DNA of 62,320 nt from Prolixibacteraceae bacterium (GCA_028377305.1 JAONJW010000012.1:1-62320); one strand, 5' to 3'; positions 18,490 to 27,760 are shown, numbered from the stretch's first letter. Numbers and translations: made by a program. The notes: generated by a model from the sequence alone, not told the origin.

Positions 18490-20277
18490 CTAATTTTCAA
18501 GAAATATCTTTTCTAGAAGATAACTGGCATTCATCTTTGCTGTGGCTCCTTTTCTTAGGATATAATCGAAGATTATTTTCTCTTCTTGATATTCAAATTC
18601 AAAACAGAAATTTTTAAAGTGAGTAGGGTAGGTGTTTTCTAGTTTTTTTAGTTCTAGATCATGGGTTGCTAGAATTCCTGCTGTTGGGTATTCTATGATT
18701 TTTTTTAGGACTATTTCGGAACCTTTAAGCTTGTCTTTGGAATTAGTTCCTTTTAATATCTCATCCAATAAAATGAATGTGTTGGGGTGGTTTTGCATAT
18801 GTTGTTTCATCTGTTTTAGACGAAGCAGTTCGGCATGGAAGAAGGAGATCCCTTCGGAGAGTTGATCCGAGCTTCGCATGCTAGAGAATAGTGCGGTAGG
18901 TTTGAATGTAAGATAGGATGCGAATACAGGAGCTCCAACCGATGCAAGAATGATGTTTATCCCGATGGTACGAAGATAAGTGCTTTTCCCTGCCATATTT
19001 GCCCCCGTAATGATGTGTATTAGGTGGTCTTGTTTGATATGTATTGGATTTCCTACTGCATTCGTTTTAAATATCAGAGGGTGAACCATCTTTTCTGATT
19101 CTAGTATTGTATTGTCAGATGGTGTTGGATAGGAGGTGTCTAGATTGTGATATGAAATATGAGAAAGGGCACAAAGGGCATCTAATTCGGCAAGGTTTTT
19201 AGACCATATAGCAATTTGGTTCTTATTTTTTCGAAACCAACGATCGGTGCGATGGGTCACCCAAAAATCTCTTAAATAGAGTCCGTTAAGAACTATGTTG
19301 ACAATGAGATTACTTCTTTGGTCTAAGGCAGCCAATATTTTTGTTAACTCTTTTGCTTCTGAGATAAAGCTGTTGTTATCGTTGCAAAGTGGTTCCGAAA
19401 TCTTCTTGAGTTTTGAAGCGGTAAAGCGCTTTGCCTCTTGGTGAATGAGAGCTAGAATCTTGTGTATGCTCATCATTGATTTGTAAGTCCCATCGACGTA
19501 GAGTATTCTTTTGTTCATTTGTGAGGTTAATCCAGCAGTCACGATAAGTAACATGATGAATGTCCCGATGGCAAAAGCCGGATTGATCAAAGAGAAGCAG
19601 GCTAGAAGAATGACCGTAAGGTTGGTCGTGGAGAGAAATGTTGCTGCGATGATTTGCCAACGATGTTTAATAATGTCCTCATATTTGTTTGCCGAGGTGA
19701 TCATTGAATCGAGTGCCACCTCTTTTTTCCACCCTTGAATTTGAATTTGGTGTCTCCAATCAATTAAAGGTGCTAGTTCTCTATTGGCTTCTTGTAGTTC
19801 TAATATCTCACCCTTGGTTCTACTGGTGTTTTCAAGAAGCTGGGCTAGATATTCTGCCCCCTCTTTGGTTACCGTTCTGTTGATGAAGTGAAAAAGTGAA
19901 TTCTCACCAAATATTTCTAGATCGTGACTATATTCATGCTTGAAATTGATGAATCGTTTGCCATTTTCATAGTTTGAAAGATCACCATCTAGAGTGGCTA
20001 TCTCTGCTTTAAGAATTTCTATTAAGGAGTGTAGATCTTCTCTGTATGCTTGAAATTTTGTGTCGTATAGATGAAGTGCAATAAATGGAAGAATGATAAT
20101 TAGAAGAGTCCAGGGGGGGGTGTTATTGGCTACAAGATAGATAGTATAACAAAATAAAAAGAATAGTAACATTCTTATTACTCCAATCCCAAGGCTTAAT
20201 TTACGGGCCTTTAGTGCTTCTTCTTCTTTGGCATTAAGTTTGTCTATGTAGTATTTTCTTGGGTTTTGTTGCATCAT
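18490..20277 (-). CDS. MutS-family ATPase with N-terminal membrane helices
   Basis: 595 residues. The C-terminal half is the MutS ATPase: Walker A TGANMAGKST (about 422-431), FSSMRSSDQLSEGISFFHAELLR, Walker B FILLDEILKGTNSKDK and the ATHDLEL switch. The N-terminal mismatch-recognition domain of true MutS is absent; instead there are hydrophobic pairs near residues 30-70 and 215-255, so it is probably membrane-bound. This short MutS-related type is widespread in Bacteroidota and its function is not established; it should not be read as the mismatch repair MutS. Transcribed alone; a hairpin follows. Confidence 0.85.
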   Translation of the reverse strand: MMQQNPRKYYIDKLNAKEEEALKARKLSLGIGVIRMLLFFLFCYTIYLVANNTPPWTLLIIILPFIALHLYDTKFQAYREDLHSLIEILKAEIATLDGDLSNYENGKRFINFKHEYSHDLEIFGENSLFHFINRTVTKEGAEYLAQLLENTSRTKGEILELQEANRELAPLIDWRHQIQIQGWKKEVALDSMITSANKYEDIIKHRWQIIAATFLSTTNLTVILLACFSLINPAFAIGTFIMLLIVTAGLTSQMNKRILYVDGTYKSMMSIHKILALIHQEAKRFTASKLKKISEPLCNDNNSFISEAKELTKILAALDQRSNLIVNIVLNGLYLRDFWVTHRTDRWFRKNKNQIAIWSKNLAELDALCALSHISYHNLDTSYPTPSDNTILESEKMVHPLIFKTNAVGNPIHIKQDHLIHIITGANMAGKSTYLRTIGINIILASVGAPVFASYLTFKPTALFSSMRSSDQLSEGISFFHAELLRLKQMKQHMQNHPNTFILLDEILKGTNSKDKLKGSEIVLKKIIEYPTAGILATHDLELKKLENTYPTHFKNFCFEFEYQEEKIIFDYILRKGATAKMNASYLLEKIFLEN

Positions 20278-20516
20278 GTTGTACTAGGATAATGTGTCGA
20301 TTGTGATTAAGAGCTAAAGATATTTAGCTTTTGTCATATAATGAAGTAAAGTTGGGTAATTGTTTCTAAAACGCACCTCTTAGCTGGTATGAAAAGGAGT
20401 GACATTTTTGATTTTAATTAAGATATGTTTGCGGTTGTTGTGTAAATGGTATTCTTTTGCATGGTCCTCACAGGATTAAACAGTATTGACATTTTTACAA
20501 TAAATTATATAGGTAG

Positions 20517-21134
20517 ATGGTACATGAATTAATTTCTTTTGGTGTAAGTGTTTTGACTGGTTTTTTTGCAATAATGAATCCTATTGCTAATACTCCAATA
20601 TTTATGGGTATTACAGATGGTTTAGATGATGCAGATAAGAAAAAAGTAGCTAAAAAGTCAACATTTATTGCTTTTATCATCACGAGTTGTTTCGTTTTGA
20701 CTGGCCACTTTATTTTTCAGGTGTTTGGCATCACCATTCCCGCGTTTAAAATAACAGGCGGTATTCTTCTATTTTATGTCGGTTTTGAGATGCTGGAATC
20801 GAAAAAGAGTACGGTTCATCGTACCATGAGTGAGGATGATGTCTCGAGTGTTGCGGTTTCTCCGCTTGCGATACCAATACTAGCAGGACCTGGAACTTTG
20901 GTGACGGGAATTAACTTTGTAAGTGATGGAAATATGACTCACATGTCTATCGTCGTTTTGGTGTTTGCTTTCATGTGTTTTATCTCTTATTTATGTTTTA
21001 GTGGAGCCAATAAGATTGTTGCATATTTAGGAACCAATTTGATTGCTGTATTAGGTAAGATCATGGGACTTATTTTGGCTGTAATGGGAATCGGAATGAT
21101 TATTGAGGGAATTAAACTGGCATTTCTTAAATAA
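20517..21134 (+). CDS. MarC-family integral membrane protein
   Basis: 205 residues with six predicted transmembrane helices and the conserved opening FFAIMNPIANTPIFMGIT, which is characteristic of MarC/YchE. The middle ISPLAIPILAGPGT-like segment (VSPLAIPILAGPGTLVTGINF) is the second hallmark. Members were once linked to multiple antibiotic resistance but their transport role is unsettled. The gene is monocistronic and divergent from the MutS-like gene, with a 239-base shared upstream region. Confidence 0.9.
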   Translation: MVHELISFGVSVLTGFFAIMNPIANTPIFMGITDGLDDADKKKVAKKSTFIAFIITSCFVLTGHFIFQVFGITIPAFKITGGILLFYVGFEMLESKKSTVHRTMSEDDVSSVAVSPLAIPILAGPGTLVTGINFVSDGNMTHMSIVVLVFAFMCFISYLCFSGANKIVAYLGTNLIAVLGKIMGLILAVMGIGMIIEGIKLAFLK

Positions 21135-21298
21135 TTCACATCACTAGCAGTTAGCCTATCGTTTTGATATACTCGTGTGCTTTGAGTGTAAGGCTTGGGG
21201 CGTTAAAATATAAGTGTGCATGTCTGTCTTTTTTACACTGTATGATTTAATCATCAGGTCATTTTAATTTAACTAGAGGTCTTCGGTTTTTATATTGC

Positions 21299-21341
21299 AA
21301 TGGATATGTAACTTCCTATATTTAAAAGTTGCATATCCATT
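21299..21341. repeat. 16-bp intergenic hairpin
   Basis: AATGGATATGTAACTT pairs with AAGTTGCATATCCATT (one G-T pair) around an 11-base loop, between marC and the next gene. No T tract follows. It may end the marC transcript or lie in the leader of the next gene. Confidence 0.5.
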
Positions 21342-21422
21342 AAGAACATGCTCTTTCTGTGAGCAAAAATATATTGACCAACTTTTATGAACAGGATTCT
21401 AGTTGTTGTAATATTATAGCAT

Positions 21423-22127
21423 ATGGATTTATCTCAACGAAAACCCAATAAAATTGAATTGGAAGTACTGAAGTATAAATTTAAGCGAAAGAAACAATAC
21501 TGCATTGATGGGTTAGTCATTATTGGGTTATTCACACTGATTATGATAGGGTTTATTCCCTTCAAAGGTCTTCTTATTCTTATTATATTTCTTCTATTTA
21601 AACTTGCCTTACTACTGGTTGAAAAAATCCATAGTATTCGACAGATTGATTTCTCTCAAATAGAAATAGAACGTTCCTCTGGGATCTTGACTCTTGAGTA
21701 TCGAGGATCAGGGAAGTATATGCATAAAGTGTATGTTGTTAGTGGAAAGGTGTTTGAACCAATTTTTGCAAAGTTTGATAAACTTCCCACTTATGGAGTG
21801 AAGAAGAGCGTCATCTATGAGTATGTCGACTTTTGTCGTTTCGCTTCTCCAATTGATTCCCCTTGTTACTTTATTTCAATAAATAACAAATTATTGAATG
21901 ATAAGCACCTGAAATATGTTCAAAAAAATAGATATATTGGCATCTTATCCACGCTCCTAAGTTCACTATTTATATTCTTATTGATCTTTGTTTACAAACC
22001 GAATGGGAATTTTTCAGATGATGGAGTTTCAATATTTATTCTTCTCGGGTTGATCTTTTGTAGAACGATTTGTGTGTTAATTTATAATGGATTGTTGTAT
22101 TATAGATATCTATATACTAATCGATAG
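21423..22127 (+). CDS. Orphan four-helix membrane protein
   Basis: 234 residues, family not recognised. Two hydrophobic helices near 29-47 and 49-67 and two near 165-186 and 196-220 flank a soluble segment of about 100 residues (EIERSSGILTLEYRGSGKYMHKVYVVSG...). The basic N-terminus (KYKFKRKKQY) suggests it faces the cytoplasm. The codons look normal for the window, and the frame is uninterrupted with a plausible ATG. No operon partner: marC ends 288 bases upstream and the next gene is convergent. Confidence 0.6.
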   Translation: MDLSQRKPNKIELEVLKYKFKRKKQYCIDGLVIIGLFTLIMIGFIPFKGLLILIIFLLFKLALLLVEKIHSIRQIDFSQIEIERSSGILTLEYRGSGKYMHKVYVVSGKVFEPIFAKFDKLPTYGVKKSVIYEYVDFCRFASPIDSPCYFISINNKLLNDKHLKYVQKNRYIGILSTLLSSLFIFLLIFVYKPNGNFSDDGVSIFILLGLIFCRTICVLIYNGLLYYRYLYTNR

Positions 22128-22200
22128 TATGAACGTATTGTTTAAACGACGACTTTGCTGTAAGAGATTCTTGTCATTAAATAGATTGTGAAGTTATTAT

Positions 22201-22221
22201 AGGGCATCCCTTGAGACGCCC
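22201..22221. terminator. Possible shared terminator between convergent genes
   Basis: GGGCATC pairs with GACGCCC (one G-T pair) around CCTTGA, between the orphan membrane gene (+) and the AhpD-like gene (-). Short stem and weak T tract, so modest confidence. Confidence 0.35.
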
Positions 22222-22238
22222 CATCTTTATTTATGATG

Positions 22239-22769
22239 CTAAGAATTAGGGAAATCGATCTCAATATCAGTCATATTATGAACGTAATTTGTAACGGTCA
22301 TTGCGAGTATGATACCGATAAAATCCATGAGGTCTTTTAGATCATAGCCCAGTGAGAAGAATACATCAATATCATCCTTCTCTAGATGTCCACCATTCTT
22401 AGCTGCAGTTGCTGCAAGACAACTTAGTGGCCCTAGTTTTTTATCAGTAGATTCGCAATGTATAGCTTCAGTAATCTCTTGATCTGTCATCTTGATTACA
22501 TTCTTTGCTATATAAGTGTGGGCTGCAATACAGTAGGTGCACTTATTTGTTTCTGCTACAGAAAGTTTAATATACTCTTGCTCTTTTGCTGTGAATTTAC
22601 TCTTCTTTCCAATCAGATCCATCTTTAGATATGCCTCAAGCAGCATTGGCGACGTTGCAATGGTTCTGATGATTGCTGGGATACGTCCCATTTTTGATCT
22701 TAGAGGAACAAGCATTGTTTGTGACGCTGTTGGCAGCTCATCAAATGTAGGTGCAGTAATTTTCTTCAT
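22239..22769 (-). CDS. AhpD-like alkylhydroperoxidase / carboxymuconolactone decarboxylase family protein
   Basis: 176 residues of the all-alpha AhpD/CMD fold. The redox motif KCTYCIAAHTYIAK carries the CxxC plus downstream histidine expected for peroxidase-type members (EYIKLSVAETNKCTYC is the usual lead-in). It probably reduces peroxides through its cysteine pair; decarboxylation is unlikely given the CxxC. It lies 16 bases after the Sel1-repeat gene on the same strand, so the two probably share a transcript. Confidence 0.87.
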   Translation of the reverse strand: MKKITAPTFDELPTASQTMLVPLRSKMGRIPAIIRTIATSPMLLEAYLKMDLIGKKSKFTAKEQEYIKLSVAETNKCTYCIAAHTYIAKNVIKMTDQEITEAIHCESTDKKLGPLSCLAATAAKNGGHLEKDDIDVFFSLGYDLKDLMDFIGIILAMTVTNYVHNMTDIEIDFPNS

Positions 22770-22785
22770 AATATTTCGTATTTTT

Positions 22786-23292
22786 TTAATGATTTTGAAC
22801 TTTCTTTTCGTATTCCCATAGTTTATTTTTTTGCCAAAAGATCATGGCATCTTCATTTCCATAGTTATATGCTCTTTCAATAAAATATAGGGCTTTGTCT
22901 GTGTCTTTATCTGTTCCGATGCCATCGAGGTACATTCTTCCTAAATAAAACATCGCTTGAGAATGATTCTGTTGGGCAGCTTTTTGACACCATAGAAAAC
23001 TTTTGGTAATGTTTTTATCCGTTCCGTTGCCTTTGTAGTAGAGCATGGATAATAGAAATTGAGAATTACTATCTCCTTGTTTTGCTGCTTCAAGACACCA
23101 GAAGTAGGCTTTCTGGGTATTTCTAAGGACTGTTTGGTTCCCATAGAAGTACCATTGGGTTAGATCCTTTTGGGCGTTTATATCACCAGATTGAGCTTTT
23201 TTTATCAAGGTGTTAAGTTCGTTTTTTTTGGCTGAGAGTTGTGCTGTACAACAAATAATTAGAAATATATATAAGGTTCTTTTTATCATCAT
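22786..23292 (-). CDS. Exported Sel1-like repeat protein
   Basis: 168 residues with a signal peptide (about 1-21, ending in LSAKK). Three to four Sel1-type TPR-like repeats follow: AQKDLTQWYFYGN, AQ-like SQFLLSMLYYKGNGTDKN, and AMFYLGRMYLDGIGTDKD, each with the GxG-T-D-K turn. Such solenoids bind protein partners in the periplasm. The start may be Met1 or Met2. First gene of a likely two-gene unit with the AhpD-like protein, and divergent from the DUF3810 gene 59 bases away. Confidence 0.82.
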   Translation of the reverse strand: MMIKRTLYIFLIICCTAQLSAKKNELNTLIKKAQSGDINAQKDLTQWYFYGNQTVLRNTQKAYFWCLEAAKQGDSNSQFLLSMLYYKGNGTDKNITKSFLWCQKAAQQNHSQAMFYLGRMYLDGIGTDKDTDKALYFIERAYNYGNEDAMIFWQKNKLWEYEKKVQNH

Positions 23293-23351
23293 TACAAGTT
23301 TTATTACATTAGTAAACAGTTATTCATTAATAATTGTTTATTCCATTAAGT

Positions 23352-24401
23352 ATGACATCTTTTATTCATCGAAATAGAGTATCTCTAGCTTTAATTTGTT
23401 TCCTCTTCGTACAAGTGATATTTTCCATGTTAAGTACGCCAGAGATAATTAAGGTTTTCTATCTAGAGTATGTATATCGCTTTATCGGAACTTTCATGAG
23501 TGGGGTTAGTGAGATATTTCCATTCTCGTTGTGGGATATATTCTTTATTCTACTGATTGGGTATGTTCTTGTTGGTGGGGTTGTCGTACTCATTGTCAAG
23601 CACTATCGAAAGATATTTGTAAAAGGATTAATCTTTGTTGTTTTAATTTCAGCGAACTGGTTTTATATATCATGGGGTTATTGTTATGGCAGAGAGCCGA
23701 TGGAGCAAACACTAGGCATTAAGGTTGAAGGAATACAGCATGATGACTTTATAAATGCTTATGATAAAATTATTGCAGATATCTCAAGGATGGATAGTAC
23801 TGCTTGGGAAAATAAATCTGACGATTTTCTTATATCTCACTATAAAAGAGGAATGAAGCAGCTAGGTGTTCCACTGCTTATAACGCCTCAAAGGATGAAA
23901 GTTATGACCTTTAGCCGTTTCTATATTCGAAGTGGTGTGTTGGGTTATTTTGGTCCATTTTTTAATGAGGTACATATAAACGGCTATGCATATGAGAAAG
24001 ACAATCCATTTGTTGCTTTTCATGAGTTGACCCATCAACAAGGGGTTGGTTCAGAACGAGATTGTAATTTTATTGCTTTTGCATTGACATATAGTCAAGA
24101 GAATCAAAGCTTACGTTATAGTGGTTACCTAAATATTCTCCCATATTTTATTGACTACTTCTACTCTTTCGATCAAGAGGAACAAAAGGTTTTGTTTGGG
24201 AAGCTACCGAAGTTTGTAATTCAAGATTTAAGAGATAGATCTCGTTGGTACCAAAAACAGCGTAATGCTCTTGCAAGTAGTGTCCAGTCTAAAGTGAATG
24301 ATGTTTACTTGAAATCCAATGGTATTTCAGAAGGGGTAATGGATTATGGGCGTTATTTTGGCATGGTTGTAAGTTGGATCAATGGTCATAATTTGTATTG
24401 A
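23352..24401 (+). CDS. DUF3810 membrane protein with zinc-protease-like HExxH motif
   Basis: 349 residues from the ATG at 23352; the longer frame would use a TTG. Three N-terminal transmembrane helices (about 10-30, 45-75, 88-110) are followed by a soluble domain with FHELTHQQGVGSERDCNFIAF (HExxH motif, then the conserved Arg/Asn-bearing tail). This is the DUF3810 pattern seen across Bacteroidota. The motif suggests a zinc metallopeptidase, but activity has not been shown here. Divergently transcribed from the Sel1 gene. Confidence 0.85.
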   Translation: MTSFIHRNRVSLALICFLFVQVIFSMLSTPEIIKVFYLEYVYRFIGTFMSGVSEIFPFSLWDIFFILLIGYVLVGGVVVLIVKHYRKIFVKGLIFVVLISANWFYISWGYCYGREPMEQTLGIKVEGIQHDDFINAYDKIIADISRMDSTAWENKSDDFLISHYKRGMKQLGVPLLITPQRMKVMTFSRFYIRSGVLGYFGPFFNEVHINGYAYEKDNPFVAFHELTHQQGVGSERDCNFIAFALTYSQENQSLRYSGYLNILPYFIDYFYSFDQEEQKVLFGKLPKFVIQDLRDRSRWYQKQRNALASSVQSKVNDVYLKSNGISEGVMDYGRYFGMVVSWINGHNLY

Positions 24402-24960
24402 TTTTTTCTTGTTTAGACTAGATAAAGATATCTTAGTTAAAAAAAGTTTATACTGCATAATGCTAACCATAATATTTGCGTAATATTATCTGGATGCTAA
24501 CTTTGTATAAGTAAACTATTCGATAGTTAAAGGAATTTAGGTTGTCGATAATTTTAGAATTAGTATCCGCCGTGATGACTGGTTTTGGGGGAAGTCTGAT
24601 TCATCAGATGTTTAGTCTAGCGGCAATAGAGCAGAGATCAATTTTATAGTGAACTTATTCAGCGGAATCTAGGTAGCAATTGTCTCATACTAAGATCGCT
24701 CTTTGGGGGAAGAGTTAAACAGAGTTTTTGAAGTTGTATTGTTCATGGGCAACTTCGTTTTTGAGTGGTTCTCTGTTGATCTTATTTTATTGTATGAGTG
24801 TCCAAAGAATTTTTCATGGATCTCGCTCTATTTTTAAACAAACAAGGAGTAGGAAGACACAGTAAGAATATTAATTACTGTGTCTTTTTTTATGCCATAA
24901 CATTTCTTCCTAGATTGCTATTTATTGAAAGCTATGGTCCATAACGGAACTTTTATATTG
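24402..24960. other. Gene-poor stretch with two hairpins; possible small RNA
   Basis: About 560 bases with no credible protein. GAAGTTG/CAACTTC (24730-24756) followed by GTTTTTG and a stronger terminator at 24854-24892 end whatever is transcribed rightward here. A short frame starting TTG near 24543 (about 35 codons) is not convincing. Confidence 0.4.
24854..24892 (+). terminator. Intrinsic terminator with no obvious upstream gene
   Basis: Perfect 12-bp stem AAGACACAGTAA/TTACTGTGTCTT, loop of 9, then a run of T. It is about 450 bases past the DUF3810 stop, so either the 3' UTR is long or a small RNA ends here. Confidence 0.75.
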
Positions 24961-25371
24961 ATGAGTATGAGCGTAACAACTTCTTTTTTATTGGTTTTCG
25001 GGCTATTGATTCTGATTGTTCTATTTTTTTTATATTTAAGAAATAATATCGATAAACGTTTTACTCTCGATGAGCTTGATAAAAACATAAAAGCCTTGAC
25101 TGGTAGTTTAACGTGGCAAAATAGTGGACATGTATTTGGTGTTTTAGCTCTATGTCTCTTTTTATTGGCTGTTACTGTTGGAATATATCCGTTGGGATGG
25201 ATTGTTTTAATATTAGCATTGATTTTAGGTGTTATTGGGTTTGTAAAGTCTAAAACAGATCAGATTGGAAGATTAATTGCGAAGCTTAGTATTATTGTTT
25301 GTCTCGGATATTTATTGCTAATAGTCTTTTTGCTTGTATATGCTTATTCTTCATTTTCCTCCTACCAATAG
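24961..25371 (+). CDS. Small multi-helix membrane protein
   Basis: 136 residues from the ATG at 24961; an ATG at 24934 would add nine. Helix 1 (about 4-26), then a soluble linker with a leucine/lysine-rich pattern, then three helices (about 65-130). The repeated-helix C-terminus (VFGVLALCLFLLAVTVGIYPLGW...) recalls DUF4190-like proteins, but the match is loose. Function unknown. Converges on the esterase gene with a terminator between. Confidence 0.5.
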   Translation: MSMSVTTSFLLVFGLLILIVLFFLYLRNNIDKRFTLDELDKNIKALTGSLTWQNSGHVFGVLALCLFLLAVTVGIYPLGWIVLILALILGVIGFVKSKTDQIGRLIAKLSIIVCLGYLLLIVFLLVYAYSSFSSYQ

Positions 25372-25451
25372 ATATTCTAACTTAAGGCGATAAATGCAAC
25401 TTTTCTATAGTGTTCTTTAGGATCGTGTTTGTTTCTAATAGACGATCTAGA

Positions 25452-25483
25452 GCTTATAGTTAGAGAGGTCTCCAACTATAAGC
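25452..25483. terminator. Bidirectional terminator between convergent genes
   Basis: Perfect 10-bp stem GCTTATAGTT/AACTATAAGC, extended by GATCTA/GATCTAT outside. Placed between the small membrane protein (+) and the two-domain esterase (-). Confidence 0.6.
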
Positions 25484-25492
25484 GATCTATAA

Positions 25493-27505
25493 TTATTGAT
25501 TTGTAATAAAGTATCTTATTCTACAAGTATTTCCTTTACTGGCATTGTTTTTATCTTTAGATACTCTTATGTAAAGTGTATGATCCTTGTTTTCAAGTTC
25601 AGATTCAAGAACAAGATACCATGGAAGGTGTATGTGGGTACTCCAACGTGTAAAGAGATCTATTTTTTTCCAGTTTTTGTTGTCCACGGCATATTCTAAT
25701 ATTCCAGCATCAGGTCCAGCTGCAATTGTGATACCAATAGCTTTTCCTTTGAATTTGTATTTAAGGATGGCATTTGGGGTCTCACTAATAAGCATTGGAA
25801 CGTGGTGGAAGTTATCTCTAGTTCTTTTTCCATCTTTAGGAACCCAAGATTCGATCCGATTCCATCCTTTAGGAAATCTTTTTAAATCAGTTGATTTTAG
25901 AGTTCCTCCTTCATAGTTATATGGATCAATAGGATCAGGAAGAAGATAGGTGGTGATTTTATCATCTTCAGCTACACCACTACTCCATGCCTTATCTAAG
26001 AATTGTAACATGGAATTGGCATATACCCCTTGTCCAAAAGGAGAGGGGTGTAAATTTTTAAAGTCTTTTTCCCAAGTAAACTCTTTGTGGTTAATTCTAT
26101 CGGTTACCTCAAGGGCTAGGTTTAAAGATGGGACTTGATAGTGTTTCGCAACGGCTTCATGATTAAGTATTACTTTTGGGATGTTACCGTTATTATAGGT
26201 TTCAATTTTATTCGGATCAACGAAATGCATAAACACAATGTCCATCTCAGGGTTTTTATTTCGAAGGTGTCTAACAATGCCTTCCATTGCTCTAACCTGC
26301 TCTGTGTCTGTTCTTCCATTGGAAGCGTCATTTACGGCAGCTTCTTCAAATAGAAGGTCAATATCTTTCATGTTTGGAAGGTCTCTTTCAATTCGGAAAG
26401 ATGCTGGAGTACTTCCCATAGATGGGATTCCAGCTTCAATGAATTCAAACTGTGTCTCCGGAAATCGTTTCTCAAGATATTGACATATACTGTCTCTCCA
26501 TCCATGATTGTATGTGATGGAACCGCCAAGAAATGCAACTCGTGCTTTTTCGTTTCTAGTGAATTTTATTAAGCTATTTTTTATGCCGTTTCTAAGTTGA
26601 TGGTAGTTGCTTGATTCTAGTTTTTGTTTTGTTTTTTGTGTATAATAGTCAATGAAATCAGCGCCTATTTGTGGGGTCTCTATTGGGAAATGGTGCCCAT
26701 ATAGCTCTTGTTTCCCTTTAGTGCATGGAATGATTGTTGCAGGTCCACCTAATTTTATATATCGATTAATTAGTACAAACGTGTTCTCTGTGGGTGGCAC
26801 TACCTTATCTTTCAATCCAATCATATGAAGAATCGGAACCTTCGCATTGGCAAGGTCCTCTAGTCCATTAAGTGGAATATCTTTGTATTGCAGTGCTTCG
26901 TTGTCGTTTTTGAATCCATATTCTAGCTTTAATTTTACCCATGTATTCTTATGACCGTTTCCCGTGCCTTTTCCAAGGGGCCAACTCTTAAAGTCGCATA
27001 CTGGAGCTTCTGCATATATTACGTTCACTTTTTCGACATTATTTTTTGCCCAGTTGTATGCAAACAAACCACCACGGCTTACCGCTTCTAGTGAAACTTT
27101 TTTAGATAGTTGGTACTTAGATGTAATATTGGCGTAGAATATATCCCATATCTTCATAGCTCTTGGAGAACCAAGCATCCCATTAGTGTTAATATAGGCA
27201 ATGTGATATCCTTTGTTTAGCAGTATGCTATCCATTTCTGTGTGCCAATTGGGGAATCGAGCCCTCCATACCCATGGATTTCCAGGAAGGGCTGTTTTAG
27301 GAATAACAACGTGTCCAAGTATGGGGTGTGCTGAAATCTCTTTGGGGAGCTGGAGTTTTAATCTTATTTGATTAAAGCCTTTCCATTGTAATGACTCTAT
27401 GGACATTAAGTTGTCGTCGGATGCCGTAGCATTGCTACTTAAAGTTGTGATGAGAAATAGTATGGCAAGGAGCCATGGTTTCACTGTTTTTGTGAAGTAT
27501 TTCAT
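25493..27505 (-). CDS. Two-domain secreted esterase: alpha/beta-hydrolase plus SGNH/GDSL hydrolase
   Basis: 670 residues with a signal peptide (about 1-27, ending SNATAS). Residues about 30-310 are an alpha/beta hydrolase: nucleophile elbow AVSRGGL (first Gly of GxSxG is Ala), acid GLKDKVVPP and base YGHHFPIE. Residues about 318-530 are an SGNH hydrolase: block I FLGGSIT (Ser about 328), block III-like AAVNDAS and block V NLHPSPFGQ. A beta-rich C-terminal module follows. Both active sites appear intact. It probably strips two kinds of ester from plant or algal polysaccharide, though substrates are inference. A -7-like box CAAAGTTA (complement) lies at 27534-27541. Family assignment firm, substrates open. 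Confidence 0.88.
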   Translation of the reverse strand: MKYFTKTVKPWLLAILFLITTLSSNATASDDNLMSIESLQWKGFNQIRLKLQLPKEISAHPILGHVVIPKTALPGNPWVWRARFPNWHTEMDSILLNKGYHIAYINTNGMLGSPRAMKIWDIFYANITSKYQLSKKVSLEAVSRGGLFAYNWAKNNVEKVNVIYAEAPVCDFKSWPLGKGTGNGHKNTWVKLKLEYGFKNDNEALQYKDIPLNGLEDLANAKVPILHMIGLKDKVVPPTENTFVLINRYIKLGGPATIIPCTKGKQELYGHHFPIETPQIGADFIDYYTQKTKQKLESSNYHQLRNGIKNSLIKFTRNEKARVAFLGGSITYNHGWRDSICQYLEKRFPETQFEFIEAGIPSMGSTPASFRIERDLPNMKDIDLLFEEAAVNDASNGRTDTEQVRAMEGIVRHLRNKNPEMDIVFMHFVDPNKIETYNNGNIPKVILNHEAVAKHYQVPSLNLALEVTDRINHKEFTWEKDFKNLHPSPFGQGVYANSMLQFLDKAWSSGVAEDDKITTYLLPDPIDPYNYEGGTLKSTDLKRFPKGWNRIESWVPKDGKRTRDNFHHVPMLISETPNAILKYKFKGKAIGITIAAGPDAGILEYAVDNKNWKKIDLFTRWSTHIHLPWYLVLESELENKDHTLYIRVSKDKNNASKGNTCRIRYFITNQ

Positions 27506-27533
27506 ACCTTTCGTTTAGTGTGTCGTTTATCTG

Positions 27534-27541
27534 CAAAGTTA
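27534..27541 (-). promoter_or_regulatory. Possible -7 box of the two-domain esterase gene
   Basis: Minus-strand TAACTTTG fits TAnnTTTG, 28 bases before the start codon. No -33 TTTG at the right spacing. Confidence 0.3.
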
Positions 27542-27718
27542 TACTGAAAGATACGTCTTTAGAATTTAGTTAACAAGTTTATTATGATTTGGAGAGGAAA
27601 TGGAACAACTATTATAGTTTAAGAATGATTGAGAGGCTTGCTATTATGTTACTAATATCTTGCTGTTGTAACGTTTTTATGATTGTTAATTATTTAATGT
27701 ATTATTTTTAGAATTGTA

Positions 27719-27726
27719 TACTTTTG
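27719..27726 (+). promoter_or_regulatory. Possible -7 box of the lipoprotein gene
   Basis: TACTTTTG fits TAnnTTTG, 34 bases before the ATG at 27761. No matching -33 element seen. Confidence 0.3.
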
Positions 27727-27760
27727 GTCATTCAATATAAATTTATCAATAAAATAACTT

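Noticed and set aside
18490-20277. Mismatch-repair MutS
   Set aside because: Lacks the mismatch-recognition and connector domains and has membrane helices.
22239-22769. Carboxymuconolactone decarboxylase as literal function
   Set aside because: The CTYC motif points to a peroxidase-type AhpD relative, so only the family name is kept.
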